Shown: positions 1 through 16,337, numbered from the stretch's first letter. The stretch: DNA of 64,000 bases from an uncultured Collinsella sp. (GCA_900540995.1 UQHO01000001.1:1-64000); one strand, 5' to 3'. The notes: generated by a model from the letters alone, not told the origin. Made by a program: numbers and translations.

Positions 1-100
1 CACATTAAGTGCTTTCCTTTGCGTGCGGAACTCGCGACAAACTTAAACAGCGGGCGGCCCGTTCCGGGAATCCGACGTGCTCGTCGGGGCAACGTTCCTC
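1..100. repeat. Partial palindromic repeat downstream of rpoC
   Basis: The window opens with CACATTAAGTGCT followed by a CGTGCGGAA segment. The same core and a similar flank occur at the centre and right half of the large palindrome at 10886-11107. The left half lies outside the window. It is non-coding and sits just beyond the rpoC terminator. Confidence 0.5.
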
Positions 101-101
101 A

Positions 102-140
102 CCAAAAAAGACCCGCTCCCCTGTTGGGAAGCGGGTCTTT
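102..140 (-). terminator. rpoC terminator
   Basis: On the minus strand a GC-rich hairpin (AAGACCCGCTTCCC, loop AACAG, GGGAGCGGGTCTT) is followed by a T run. It lies 27 bases after the rpoC stop codon and should end the rpoBC transcript. Confidence 0.9.
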
Positions 141-166
141 GGAAGGACGGTTAACGTACTAGGAAA

Positions 167-4642
<4,476 letters not shown>

Positions 4643-4648
4643 AGTCAA

Positions 4649-8140
<3,492 letters not shown>

Positions 8141-8213
8141 CAGGTTTTTCCTCCTTCACGGAAATGCTCGGTGGGTTGGCGAGGCATAGCTTCGCCAGTT
8201 ATCGCAACCTAAT

Positions 8214-8241
8214 AGTTTATCAGGTACCGACCGTTGGGCAA
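8214..8241 (-). promoter_or_regulatory. Candidate rpoBC promoter
   Basis: Minus strand TTGCCC, 16 bases, TAAACT, about 75 bases before the rpoB start. galU has its own terminator upstream, so rpoBC needs a promoter here. The hexamers are only a moderate match, and the rest of 8141-8374 shows nothing else I can name. Confidence 0.45.
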
Positions 8242-8374
8242 GAAAAGCCTTGACGCGATTGAGTTTTTGGAGTAGCAAAGTTTTTCGACAGAAAACACGC
8301 AGGTAGATAGTGGTATACCGAACATCTGTTCATATATTTTCTGTGAACAGAGAGCCGGCAATCGCAGCTCTTAT

Positions 8375-8408
8375 AAAAAACGGGCGCGAACCGAGGTCCG
8401 CGCCCGTA
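8375..8408 (-). terminator. galU terminator
   Basis: Minus-strand hairpin ACGGGCGCG / CGCGCCCGT followed by TTTTTTAT, 20 bases after the galU stop. It separates galU from rpoBC. Confidence 0.9.
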
Positions 8409-8427
8409 AATGTCGATGTCCGAAGGC

Positions 8428-9336
8428 TTACTTGCGCATCAAGCCGCCGCGCTCGTCGATGGCGTCCCAGAAGGCGCTTGCAAAGCGAGGATCGCTTGCA
8501 GCCATGAGAGCGTTGGTGGCCATCCAGCCAGAGGGAGTGCCGGTGTCGTAGCCCGACAGCGGGTCGATGACGACCGCGTACATGGCCTCGCGGTCGAGCG
8601 AGCGGGCCATGGCGTCGGTAAGCTGAATCTCGCCGCCCTTGCCGGCCTGCTGATCAGCGAGCAGGTCCATGACCAGCGGGCTCAGCAGATAACGGCCGAC
8701 AATGTACAGGTTGGACGGAGCCGCCTCGGGAGCGGGCTTCTCGACCAGACCGCCGATGCGCCAGACAGCGCCCGGCTCTGCATCGGCAACGTCCTCGGCG
8801 CCCTCGAGCGAACCGACGCGCTCGCCGGCGATAACGCCGTAGCGGCTGACTTCCTCGGGCGAGCAAGCAGCGACGGCGATAACCGAAGCTCCACCGTGCT
8901 CCTTGGAAACGGCGAGCATCTTGTCGCAGATGTCGCGATTAGGCACAACGTAGTCGCCCAGAAGAACCAGGAAGTTCTCCCCTGCCACGGCGTCGGCAGC
9001 AGAGCGGATAGCATGGCCGAGGCCCTTGGGCTCGTACTGATAACGGAAGTCGACCGGCATACCGCCAGCGTGGGCGACGGCATCGGCATAGGCGTTCTTG
9101 CCGCGCTCGCGCAGCAGGTTCTCGAGCGAGCGATCGGGCTGGAAGTAGTTCAGTAGCTCGGGCTTACCGGGAGATGTAACGATGATGGCGTCGTCGACTT
9201 CCTCGGGGTCGAGCGCCTCCTCGACGACGTACTGAATGACGGGCTTGTCGAGCACCGGCAGCATCTCTTTGGGCGTGCACTTGGTGCCAGGCAGAAAACG
9301 CGTGCCAAGACCGGCGGCGGGGATGATTGCCTTCAT
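8428..9336 (-). CDS. galU: UTP-glucose-1-phosphate uridylyltransferase
   Basis: About 302 residues. It makes UDP-glucose from UTP and glucose-1-phosphate for cell-envelope glycans. The nucleotide-binding N-terminus MKAIIPAAGLGTRFLPGTK is typical, followed by KEMLPVLDKPVIQY, GLGHA and a LVEKP motif. The start at 9336 has AAAGGAT at good spacing. An in-frame upstream Met at 9420 would add 28 residues with no family similarity and is rejected. It is inserted between rplL and rpoB, which are usually adjacent; its own terminator follows and the rplL terminator lies downstream of rplL, on the far side of its promoter region. Confidence 0.95.
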   Translation of the reverse strand: MKAIIPAAGLGTRFLPGTKCTPKEMLPVLDKPVIQYVVEEALDPEEVDDAIIVTSPGKPELLNYFQPDRSLENLLRERGKNAYADAVAHAGGMPVDFRYQYEPKGLGHAIRSAADAVAGENFLVLLGDYVVPNRDICDKMLAVSKEHGGASVIAVAACSPEEVSRYGVIAGERVGSLEGAEDVADAEPGAVWRIGGLVEKPAPEAAPSNLYIVGRYLLSPLVMDLLADQQAGKGGEIQLTDAMARSLDREAMYAVVIDPLSGYDTGTPSGWMATNALMAASDPRFASAFWDAIDERGGLMRK

Positions 9337-9587
9337 GTTATTCAAAGATCCTTTCGCAGGCGCAAAAGCGCCCCATGCGTGCGGCGCACGGCCGCAGACC
9401 AAATTGCGATACCCAAGCATCTTACCGCTGGAACTATATGTCGCTACAAGGCAGAGACAATTCTTCAGCAGGTCAACGCAAATTATTGCTCGAATGGTGC
9501 AATTTTATTGCCCAACGGCAGGGCACCCGATACGACGCAAATCACAGAATACGGCAGTTTGAGCTACCGATGTCGAGGGACTGAAAA
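9337..9587. other. Intergenic region upstream of galU
   Basis: No gene is visible between the galU start and the rplL terminator. The galU promoter must lie here on the minus strand, but I see no convincing pair of hexamers. Short overlapping frames lack ribosome binding sites and family features. Confidence 0.5.
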
Positions 9588-9625
9588 ACAAAAAAGACGG
9601 GGCTCGCAATGCGAACCCCGCCTGC
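9588..9625 (-). terminator. rplJL terminator
   Basis: Minus-strand hairpin GCGGGGTTCGC, loop ATT, GCGAGCCCCGT, then CTTTTTTG, 25 bases after the rplL stop. It ends the rplJ-rplL transcript before galU. Confidence 0.9.
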
Positions 9626-9650
9626 AAAGAAATCTGGCGAGAAAGCCTGA

Positions 9651-10028
9651 TTACTTGAGGGTGACAGCAGCGCCAGCAGCCTCGAGCTTCTCCTTGGCAG
9701 CCTCGGCGTCCTCCTTCTTGGCACCCTCGAGAACAGCCTTGGGAGCGCCCTCGACGACCTCCTTGGCCTCCTTCAGGCCAAGGTTGGTGAGCTCACGGAC
9801 GGCCTTGATGACCTGGATCTTGTTGTCGCCGAAGCCCTCGAGCACGACGTCAAACTCGGTCTTCTCCTCGGCCTCAGCAGCGCCAGCAGCGGGAGCGGCG
9901 ACAACAGCGGCAGGAGCAGCGGCGGAAACGCCGAAGGTGTCCTCGATAGCCTTAACGAGCTCGGAAGCCTCGAGAAGGGTCATTTCCTTAAGAGCATCGA
10001 TGATCTCATCGGTGGTAAGCTTAGCCAT
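9651..10028 (-). CDS. rplL: Ribosomal protein bL12 (L7/L12)
   Basis: Stalk protein of the 50S subunit, 125 residues, which recruits translation GTPases. It has the N-terminal dimerisation helices (MAKLTTDEIIDALKEM), an Ala/Gly/Glu-rich hinge and the conserved C-terminal domain ending EAAGAAVTLK. The start at 10028 follows an AAAGGA site. The reading frame extends 11 codons further upstream but has no better start. It lies 102 bases after rplJ, behind three small hairpins. Confidence 0.97.
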   Translation of the reverse strand: MAKLTTDEIIDALKEMTLLEASELVKAIEDTFGVSAAAPAAVVAAPAAGAAEAEEKTEFDVVLEGFGDNKIQVIKAVRELTNLGLKEAKEVVEGAPKAVLEGAKKEDAEAAKEKLEAAGAAVTLK

Positions 10029-10047
10029 TTCTAAGTCCTTTCGGTTT

Positions 10048-10115
10048 CCGTGCGGATGCACGGAGATCAGTTAAAACACGGCGCGAATGCGCCAGGGGTG
10101 CGGCGTTGCCGCCGC
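10048..10115 (-). promoter_or_regulatory. Three tetraloop hairpins between rplJ and rplL
   Basis: On the minus strand the intercistronic spacer folds into three perfect short hairpins in a row: GCGGCG-GCAA-CGCCGC (10100-10115), GGCGC-ATTC-GCGCC (10080-10093) and CCGTGC-ATCC-GCACGG (10048-10063). The last ends about 20 bases before the rplL start. None has a terminator T run. They may act in RNA processing or stability and help give L12 its higher copy number, which is inference. Confidence 0.6.
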
Positions 10116-10130
10116 GGGTGAAAACAGCAA

Positions 10131-10652
10131 CTAGGCTGCCTTCTGCTCGGAGACCTGCTGGATCGAACGAGCGAGACCAGAGGAAACGCCGTTGACGCAG
10201 ACAGCGATGTCGCGAGCGAAACCGGAGATGAGACCGGCGATCTGGCCGAGAAGCTGATCCTTGGTGGGCAGCTCGGCGATAGCCTTAACATCATCAGCGG
10301 AAACGGCCTTGCCGTCGGAGATACCGCCCTTGATCTCAAGGACGCCCTTGGACTTAGCGGAGAAGTCCTTAAGGGCCTTAGCGGCCTCGACCGGCTCGGT
10401 CTCGTAGAACACATAAGCAACGGGGCCGGCGAGGATCTCGTCGAGCTCGGGCTGCTCCTGGTTCTTGAGGGCGATCTTGACCAGGTTGTTCTTGTAGACC
10501 TTCATCTCGGCGCCGCACTCGCGAAGCTGATGACGCAGCTCTTGAGCCTGCTTAACCGTCAGACCGTTGTAGTTGACGACGAACAGACCGGCGTTCTCGG
10601 CGATACGGGACTCGATCTCTGCAACCTTGTCGATTTTGTACTGCTGGGGCAT
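10131..10652 (-). CDS. rplJ: Ribosomal protein uL10
   Basis: Base of the 50S stalk, 173 residues. It binds 23S rRNA and anchors L12 dimers through its C-terminal helix. The N-terminal half (KVAEIESRIAENAGLFVVNY, GLTVKQAQELR) is typical of the family. The start ATG follows GAGGAGG at good spacing. The leader of about 200 bases upstream contains an attenuator hairpin. rplK-rplA, its usual upstream neighbours, lie 22 kb away in this genome. Confidence 0.97.
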   Translation of the reverse strand: MPQQYKIDKVAEIESRIAENAGLFVVNYNGLTVKQAQELRHQLRECGAEMKVYKNNLVKIALKNQEQPELDEILAGPVAYVFYETEPVEAAKALKDFSAKSKGVLEIKGGISDGKAVSADDVKAIAELPTKDQLLGQIAGLISGFARDIAVCVNGVSSGLARSIQQVSEQKAA

Positions 10653-10716
10653 GAATTACACCTCCTCGAATTCTTTCCGGGCACGGTCCGCCATAAGGAC
10701 GTGACGGGGGCATGTC

Positions 10717-10754
10717 CAAAAAGAAAGCCCCCGCGCTGCATGAGCGACGGGGGC
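10717..10754 (-). terminator. Attenuator in the rplJ leader
   Basis: Minus-strand hairpin GCCCCCG ... CGGGGGC (inner stem TCGCT/AGCG) followed by TTTCTTTTT, placed between the promoter and rplJ. A second GCCCCCG lies just after the T run and could pair with the 3' arm instead. This is what an L10-responsive attenuator would look like; the control mechanism is inferred. Confidence 0.75.
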
Positions 10755-10868
10755 GAGAAGACATATCTACTCGACCACCTCGGCTGGCGGGAAGTCCCAT
10801 TAAGCTCGCGGGTAAGACCCGTTTGCGCCGGCTGTCTCTGGCAGCGGATTCGTGCGTGAACCGAAAGT

Positions 10869-10897
10869 ATTATGGCGGGGACCCCGGCGTCGGTCAA
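10869..10897 (-). promoter_or_regulatory. rplJL promoter
   Basis: Minus-strand TTGACC, 17 bases, CATAAT, giving a leader of roughly 200 bases before rplJ. The -35 hexamer lies inside the outer arm of the large palindrome at 10886-11107. Confidence 0.7.
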
Positions 10898-11107
10898 CGG
10901 AAAACCGGGCTGCACACAATTCCACCATCCGGCCGCGCCGCCGAAGGCCAGGCGCAAGGTTTTCGCTCGGTCAGGTCCTGGGCTCGCACGAAGAGCACAT
11001 TAAGTGCTCTTCGGCTCGTGCGGAATCTACGAAAACCTTGCGCCTGGCCTTCGGCGGCGCGGCCTGCGGTGACTTTGGGGCAGCCCGGTTTCCCGTTGGC
11101 CGACGCC
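10886..11107. repeat. 222-bp nested palindrome
   Basis: Outer arms 10886-10913 and 11080-11107 match with 3 mismatches in 28. Inner arms 10931-10963 and 11032-11064 are a perfect 33-bp inverted repeat. The centre (10984-11022) is GAAGAGCACATTAAGTGCTCTTC, asymmetric at its edge by a few bases. It has no gene. It sits between aspC (minus, upstream) and the rplJ promoter, and shares its core with the element at positions 1-40. It could be a MITE-like element, an aspC terminator or a structured RNA. Confidence 0.8.
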
Positions 11108-11157
11108 CCCACTCATAAGCCTTAAGTCGGTGGGCTGATGTGTTGCATCCCTGAGGG

Positions 11158-12294
11158 CTACAAGGTTGAAATGAAGGTGGACAGGCGGCGGAGGCCTTCG
11201 TCCAGGTTTTCGTCGGAGACGCAGTAGCTTAGGCGGATGTGGCCTTCGGTTCCGAAACAGTCGCCCGGGACTAGGGCTACGTTTGCCTCTTTGATGGCTT
11301 TGATGCAGAAGTCTTCGCTGGTTAGGCCGAACTTTTTGATGCTCGGGAAAGTGTAGAAGGCTCCTGCGGGCTCTACTACGTCGAGGCCCATGGCGTCTAA
11401 GGCCGCGAGTACGCGTTCGCGACGGGCTCGGTAGACGTTGAGCATAGGGGTGGGGTCGACGGTGAGGGCTCGGGCTGCGGCGTCCATCTCGAAGGAGACG
11501 GCGCTCGATACTAAGTATTGGTGGGCCTTTACGATCTCGGCGATAACGGGGGCTGCGGCTGCGAGCCAGCCCAAGCGCCAGCCGGTCATGGCCCAGGGCT
11601 TGGAGAAGCTCTCGATGACGACCGTCTGCTCACGCAGCTCCGGGTGACGCTGGGCAAAGCGCTCGTAGCCATCCACATAAACCAGGCGGTTGTATACGTC
11701 GTCGCAGACCACGTAGATGCCCGCCTCCTCCGCCACGCGCGCCACGGCGTCGAGCGACGCCGTGTTGAGGATGCAACCCGTAGGATTGTTGGGCGAGCAG
11801 ATGACGATGGCCTTGGTCGCCGGCGTCACGTAAGCACGAAGTGCGTCCTCGTCAATCTGGAATTGCGCAGGCTCCGTATCCAAAAAGACCGCCTTGGCGT
11901 GATTGGCCACGACGATGCTCTCGTACAGGCCAAAGGCCGGCGTGGGGATAATGACCTCGTCGCCGGGGTTGAGCATAGCCATGAATGCTGCCGACAGGGC
12001 CTCGGTCGCACCGTCGGTCAGAATGACCTCGTCCGCCGAAAACGTAAGGCCCGCATCCCCCATGTAGGCAGATAACGCCTCACGCAGGGCGGGGCGACCG
12101 TTGTTGGGCGGATAGTGCGTGTCACCGCGGTCCAGTGCGGCGGTCACCTCGGCGCTAATCACATCGGGCGTGGGAAAATCGGGCTCGCCAAGCGCAAGCG
12201 CGATGCACCCCGGGTGCTGGGCGGCGAGCGCGTTAATCCGGCGGATGCCGGAGGGCTTGAGCGTGGCAAGCGAGGTATTCATGGGCAGACGCAT
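11158..12294 (-). CDS. Class I/II pyridoxal-phosphate aminotransferase
   Basis: 378 residues, an aspartate-aminotransferase-like fold type I enzyme that moves amino groups between amino acids and 2-oxo acids. Family signs are ALGEPDFPTPDV near residue 35, the YPPNNGRPALREAL substrate region, SPNNPTGC and the Schiff-base lysine in ESFSKPWAMTGWRLGW. RBS AAAGGA stands 6 bases before the start at 12294. The exact amino acid substrate cannot be read from the sequence. It is transcribed toward rplJ, with the large palindrome between. Confidence 0.88.
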   Translation of the reverse strand: MRLPMNTSLATLKPSGIRRINALAAQHPGCIALALGEPDFPTPDVISAEVTAALDRGDTHYPPNNGRPALREALSAYMGDAGLTFSADEVILTDGATEALSAAFMAMLNPGDEVIIPTPAFGLYESIVVANHAKAVFLDTEPAQFQIDEDALRAYVTPATKAIVICSPNNPTGCILNTASLDAVARVAEEAGIYVVCDDVYNRLVYVDGYERFAQRHPELREQTVVIESFSKPWAMTGWRLGWLAAAAPVIAEIVKAHQYLVSSAVSFEMDAAARALTVDPTPMLNVYRARRERVLAALDAMGLDVVEPAGAFYTFPSIKKFGLTSEDFCIKAIKEANVALVPGDCFGTEGHIRLSYCVSDENLDEGLRRLSTFISTL

Positions 12295-12387
12295 GGCGTT
12301 CCTTTCGTAAGGGTTGCACTAGGATAGCGCGGCGGGGCGCCGCCAGACGGTGTAACCTAAACGGAAACCAACCGGAAAGGAGGCGGC

Positions 12388-13041
12388 ATGGAGACGACCG
12401 CGCGCGGCGATGTACCAAAAACGTTGCAAACCATTGCGTATATCAGCATTCCCGATAGCGCCGATCTTGAGTTTTTGCTTTGGGACCTGCAGGATGCCAT
12501 CGCCGCCTATGCTCAGCTTTCTGGCACCGCGCTCCCCCGCCCGGTCGATTTGGGGGTGGATGATGCCGGTGCAGTCGATGGCATAGTGCTCGCTGTTGAT
12601 GATGCACTTGATGATGAGGCCATGATCGCTGTCGAGCAGATACTCGATCGCTTTGGCGGTACGGGAACGCGTGTCTATGCCGTGATTCGAGCCGCACAAG
12701 AGGGCGCTGAACAGGCGCGTGGGGCCGCCGTTCGTCTGCACAAGGCATGCGAACGCCAGGGCCAATTGTGGTGTGGCGGCGTTGTCATCTGCGCCGGCAG
12801 CGGCATTGCGGCGCTTCGTCGCTCCCCGCGCATGGGACTCTTGCGACGACCGTTTTCGGAGGCCATGGACAAGCTCGTGGGCGCCATTCGCATGGGGTGT
12901 TCCGTCGAACACGCGCAGAAGCTCGGTGGCGCAGCAACGGGCGGCGCCGACACCGACGGCATGGTACGCGCCGAGCCTGCACTGCCCACACCGATCTGGC
13001 ACGCCGTTATGAGACGTCTTGCCAAACACTCAAACTGCTAA
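12388..13041 (+). CDS. Flavodoxin-like / NADPH-dependent FMN reductase-like protein
   Basis: 217 residues, start preceded by AAAGGAGG. The middle has a flavodoxin-fold pattern (VYAVIRAAQEGAEQAR, then LWCGGVVICAGSGIAALR and SPRMGLLRRPFSEAMDKLV), recalling NAD(P)H-dependent oxidoreductases of the FMN reductase group. The typical N-terminal phosphate-binding loop is not evident, so cofactor binding is uncertain. It diverges from the aminotransferase and overlaps the 3' end of the convergent glycosylase gene by 4 bases. Confidence 0.55.
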   Translation: METTARGDVPKTLQTIAYISIPDSADLEFLLWDLQDAIAAYAQLSGTALPRPVDLGVDDAGAVDGIVLAVDDALDDEAMIAVEQILDRFGGTGTRVYAVIRAAQEGAEQARGAAVRLHKACERQGQLWCGGVVICAGSGIAALRRSPRMGLLRRPFSEAMDKLVGAIRMGCSVEHAQKLGGAATGGADTDGMVRAEPALPTPIWHAVMRRLAKHSNC

Positions 13042-13607
13042 ATCGAAGAAGCCCGCCAATCGGCGGCGCCGTTCCAACGCTCAACAAGACGCTCCAGGCG
13101 CCAGGCGGCATTGGCGGGACTTGTCGAGGGCAGGACGATGGCAGGCAGCCCGGTGCGTTCTTGTAGATAGCGCTTGTAGAGCCGGCCAGCTGTACCACCG
13201 TTGCATATCACCTGCTCAATGGGAGCTGCGCCGGTAATGCGCTCGATATGTGCCGGCACAACGTTGCGAATGCTCGCGTCACTCGAGCCCTTAATGTCGC
13301 AGCTCTCGATCACATCCCACAGGGCCACGCCGCCGTTCAGCAGCATGGATCGCTTGGCGACAATCGAGGCGTCGAGCGTCGCGGGCTCACCGCCTGCCAA
13401 AGGGTCACCCTCGTTGGGCGGCACGGGCACGCCAAGGCACGCGGCCATCACGCGCCAAAAACGATTCTGAGGGTTGCCGTAGTAGAAGGCATTGGCACGC
13501 GAGAGCACCGAGGGAAACGACCCCAGCACCAAAACGCGCGAGTGCCGGTCGAACACGGGCTCAAACCCATGCTCAATATGTTGATAGCCCTCGTCAAACG
13601 TTGCCAT
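13038..13607 (-). CDS. Mismatch DNA glycosylase (hypoxanthine/uracil, Mug-like)
   Basis: 189 residues. It has the N-terminal VLVLGSFPSVLS motif followed by ANAFYYGNPQNRFWRVM, which is characteristic of the DNA-deoxyinosine glycosylase branch of the uracil-DNA glycosylase superfamily. It would remove hypoxanthine or uracil from DNA as the first step of base excision repair. It starts 3 bases after the stop of the amylase gene, with GAGGG as RBS, so the two form one transcript. Confidence 0.8.
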   Translation of the reverse strand: MATFDEGYQHIEHGFEPVFDRHSRVLVLGSFPSVLSRANAFYYGNPQNRFWRVMAACLGVPVPPNEGDPLAGGEPATLDASIVAKRSMLLNGGVALWDVIESCDIKGSSDASIRNVVPAHIERITGAAPIEQVICNGGTAGRLYKRYLQERTGLPAIVLPSTSPANAAWRLERLVERWNGAADWRASSI

Positions 13608-13610
13608 GGC

Positions 13611-14987
13611 CTAGGCCCTCAGCAGATAACGCACCTCGTAGGGCGCAAGCTCAAGCGCGCCCGTCAGCTCGACCGTGGGTGCATCGTCGACAAGCAGGTC
13701 GACAAAGGAGCCGTTGAGCTCGCCGGCGCCAAAGGTGTAAGGCTCGCCCACGGCGTTCACCGCCACGAGCACCGTCGCGTCGTCGCAGGCGCGCTCGAAC
13801 AGCAGCTGCTTGTTCTGGATCACCACGTTGCGGTACGCGCCGTAGTTGAGAGCGCGTGCCGCCGCGTCGTCGGCCGAGCGCAGGTGCGCGAGCTGCGTGA
13901 TGAAGGCCGTCAGCTCGTTGGGCGCGGGCTCGACGAGCGCAGGGCGAAGTGCCCAGTCGCCATCGGGGCCGCCCTTTTCTCCAGCGATTCCCCACTCGCT
14001 GCCATAGTAGACGCACGGGATGCCCGGCATGCCAAAGAGCATGCCATAGGCGGGACGCAGGCACGACTTGTCGGTGAGGATGCTTGCCAGTCGCGGCACG
14101 TCGTGGTTGTCGACAAACGACAGCAGGTGCTTGCCGCGGTAGATGCACCAGGGATCGCCGCCAAACTGACGGTGCAGCGAGTGCGCGATCTCGAACATAT
14201 TGACCGAGTTAAAGCTGGAGTACAGGCCTTTGTAGCACTCGTAGTTGGTGCAGGAGTCGAGCATCTCGTCGTTGACGATCTGGTTGTAGTCGCCGTGGAG
14301 CGTCTCACCAATCAGCACAAAGTCGGGCTTGAGCTCACGGGTAAAAGTATGCAGGCGGCGCATAAAATCGCGATCGAGCATATAGGCGACGTCCAGGCGC
14401 AGACCGTCGACGCCAAAGACTTCGGACCAGCGACGCACGGACTCAAGCAGGTAATCGACCACGGCAGGGTTTTGCAGGTTGAGCTTCACAAGCTCAAAAT
14501 GGCCCTCCCAGCCCTCGTACCAAAAGCCGTCGCCGTAGCACGAGTCACCGTCAAAGCTGATGTGGAACCAGTCCTTGTAGGGCGAGTCCCACTTGCGCTC
14601 CTGCACATCGCGGAAGGCCCAAAAGCCACGACCGACGTGGTTAAAGACAGCATCGAGCACCACACGGATGCCATGGGCGTGCAGCGTCTCGCACACGGCG
14701 GCAAAGTCGGCGTCCCCACCCAGGCGGCGGTCGATATGGCGCAGACTGCGCGTGTCGTAGCCATGGCTGTCGGATTCGAGCGGCGGGTTGATGAGCACAG
14801 CGCCAACGCCGAGTTCCTGCAGGTAGTCGGCCCATTGGGCAATCTTCATGATGGGCGCATCGGGGTTGGGCGCGGCGTTGGCAGCCTGGGCGAGTTCATC
14901 CTCGGCGACGGGGGCGGCGTTTTCGCGCGGAGCTCCGCAGAAGCCCAGCGGATAGATCTGATAGAACGTCGTCTCGTATGCCCACAT
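13611..14987 (-). CDS. Alpha-amylase family glycoside hydrolase (GH13)
   Basis: 458 residues, cytoplasmic (no signal peptide). The GH13 motifs are in order: DAVFNHVGRG (region I), GLRLDVAYMLD with the nucleophile Asp (region II), LIGETLHGDYN with the acid/base Glu (region III) and FVDNHDVPR (region IV). The beginning YQIYPLGFCG and lack of extra N-terminal domains suggest a small neopullulanase- or maltodextrin-type enzyme acting on short alpha-glucans. RBS GGGAGG precedes the ATG. It is followed by the DNA glycosylase gene. Confidence 0.9.
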   Translation of the reverse strand: MWAYETTFYQIYPLGFCGAPRENAAPVAEDELAQAANAAPNPDAPIMKIAQWADYLQELGVGAVLINPPLESDSHGYDTRSLRHIDRRLGGDADFAAVCETLHAHGIRVVLDAVFNHVGRGFWAFRDVQERKWDSPYKDWFHISFDGDSCYGDGFWYEGWEGHFELVKLNLQNPAVVDYLLESVRRWSEVFGVDGLRLDVAYMLDRDFMRRLHTFTRELKPDFVLIGETLHGDYNQIVNDEMLDSCTNYECYKGLYSSFNSVNMFEIAHSLHRQFGGDPWCIYRGKHLLSFVDNHDVPRLASILTDKSCLRPAYGMLFGMPGIPCVYYGSEWGIAGEKGGPDGDWALRPALVEPAPNELTAFITQLAHLRSADDAAARALNYGAYRNVVIQNKQLLFERACDDATVLVAVNAVGEPYTFGAGELNGSFVDLLVDDAPTVELTGALELAPYEVRYLLRA

Positions 14988-15060
14988 AGCAACCTCCCGG
15001 TAAGCTCAACACAACGACATCCATTGTATGCCCGGCTTGTATCCTCTTCCCCAAAATAAG

Positions 15061-15123
15061 TTGCGGTGGAATAGTTCCTGCTTGGGCCTTCAGAGGCCTT
15101 AAACAGGAACTATTCCACCGCAA
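15061..15123. repeat. Palindromic repeat, TTGCGGTGGAATAGTTCC family, copy 1
   Basis: Perfect 20-bp inverted arms (15061-15080 and 15104-15123) around a 23-base centre that itself holds GGCC...GGCC. The same arms occur at 19199-19261. It stands between the MFS gene and the amylase gene and could terminate the MFS transcript, but has no T run. Confidence 0.85.
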
Positions 15124-15140
15124 CTGATGAGGAAACGTGA

Positions 15141-16337
15141 TTAGGCAACGGGCTTTGCGCGGCGAATGGCCGGGAACATCACCGTGATAGCGAGGATGAC
15201 GCCCACGACGGCAATCGACCCGCCCGCGAAGCCGATCCAGGCGATACCGGGACCCGAAACCACGGCTCCGCCGATCGCGGTACCCGTGCCAATGCCCAGA
15301 TTGAACAGGCCCGAGAAGATCGACATGGCGACGGCCGACGAATCTGCCGGCGTGTGCTTGATGAGCTCGGCCTGAAACGCCACGTTAAAGGCCGTGGCGC
15401 AGCAACCCCACAGTGCGCAGACGGCAAGCACTGTCACGAGCGACGATGCGGCCGGCCCCATGAGCAGCAGGGCCACCGGCACGCCGGAGAGCGTGATAGC
15501 CAAGAACGGGAAGCGATGCCCATCGAACAGGCGGCCGAACAGCCAGCTTCCGAGCAGACCGGAGCAGCCGAACGCCGTCAGCGTCATGGTGATAGCGCTT
15601 GCGTCGACATGGGCGACCTGAGCCAGGAAAGGCTCGATATAGCTGTAGCTTGCGTAATAGCCGGTCGCCATGAAGACCGTGACTGCGTAGAGCGCGATGA
15701 GGAGCGGGTTCTTGAGCAGCTCGGGCAGCTGTTTGACGGTAAAGCGCTCACCCGCCGGCATGGCCGGGAACACCGCTGCCTGGTAGACGGCCGCGATGGC
15801 TGAGAGGCCCCCGACCACGGCAAACGTCATGCGCCAGCCCACGGCCAAGCCAATGGCGCGACCGAGAGGCAGGCCAAAGATCTGCGCGATGGACGAGCCC
15901 GTAGCAATCATGCTGATGGCGAGCGCGCCGTGGCGAGTGTCGACCAGGCGCGAGGCCATAATCGAGGCGACTGACCAGAACACGGCATGTGCGCAAGCGA
16001 CCACCAGGCGCGCGCAGACCAGGATGGGATAGGTCGGCGCCACAGCGGACAGGAACTGACCGAGCGAGAACACGGCAAGCACACCCAGCAGCATCCGCTT
16101 AAACTCGAAACGCGAAGCGAACACCATGAGCGGCAACGACAGCAGCATGACGCCCCAGGCATAGACCGAGATCATGATGCCCGCCTGGGCCTCGGTGAGC
16201 GAGAACGACGCGGCGATATCAGTCAAAAGGCCGATGGGCATAAACTCCGACGTGTTGAACACGAACGCACAGCAGGTGAGCCCGACGAGTGGGAGCCACT
16301 GCCTGAGCGTGATGCCGTCTTGCCTTGCCTGACTCAT
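15141..16337 (-). CDS. MFS transporter, sugar-efflux (SotB/AraJ) type
   Basis: About 398 residues with 12 predicted membrane helices. The first helix holds NTSEFMPIGLLTDI and SLTEAQAGIMISVYAW, a pattern shared by drug:proton antiporters of the DHA1 group such as SotB and YdhP. It probably exports a sugar, drug or related small molecule using the proton gradient. I chose the ATG at 16337 (MSQARQ), with GGAG 9 bases upstream. The frame continues five codons to a TTG without a site. A promoter with TATAAT lies just upstream. Confidence 0.85.
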   Translation of the reverse strand: MSQARQDGITLRQWLPLVGLTCCAFVFNTSEFMPIGLLTDIAASFSLTEAQAGIMISVYAWGVMLLSLPLMVFASRFEFKRMLLGVLAVFSLGQFLSAVAPTYPILVCARLVVACAHAVFWSVASIMASRLVDTRHGALAISMIATGSSIAQIFGLPLGRAIGLAVGWRMTFAVVGGLSAIAAVYQAAVFPAMPAGERFTVKQLPELLKNPLLIALYAVTVFMATGYYASYSYIEPFLAQVAHVDASAITMTLTAFGCSGLLGSWLFGRLFDGHRFPFLAITLSGVPVALLLMGPAASSLVTVLAVCALWGCCATAFNVAFQAELIKHTPADSSAVAMSIFSGLFNLGIGTGTAIGGAVVSGPGIAWIGFAGGSIAVVGVILAITVMFPAIRRAKPVA

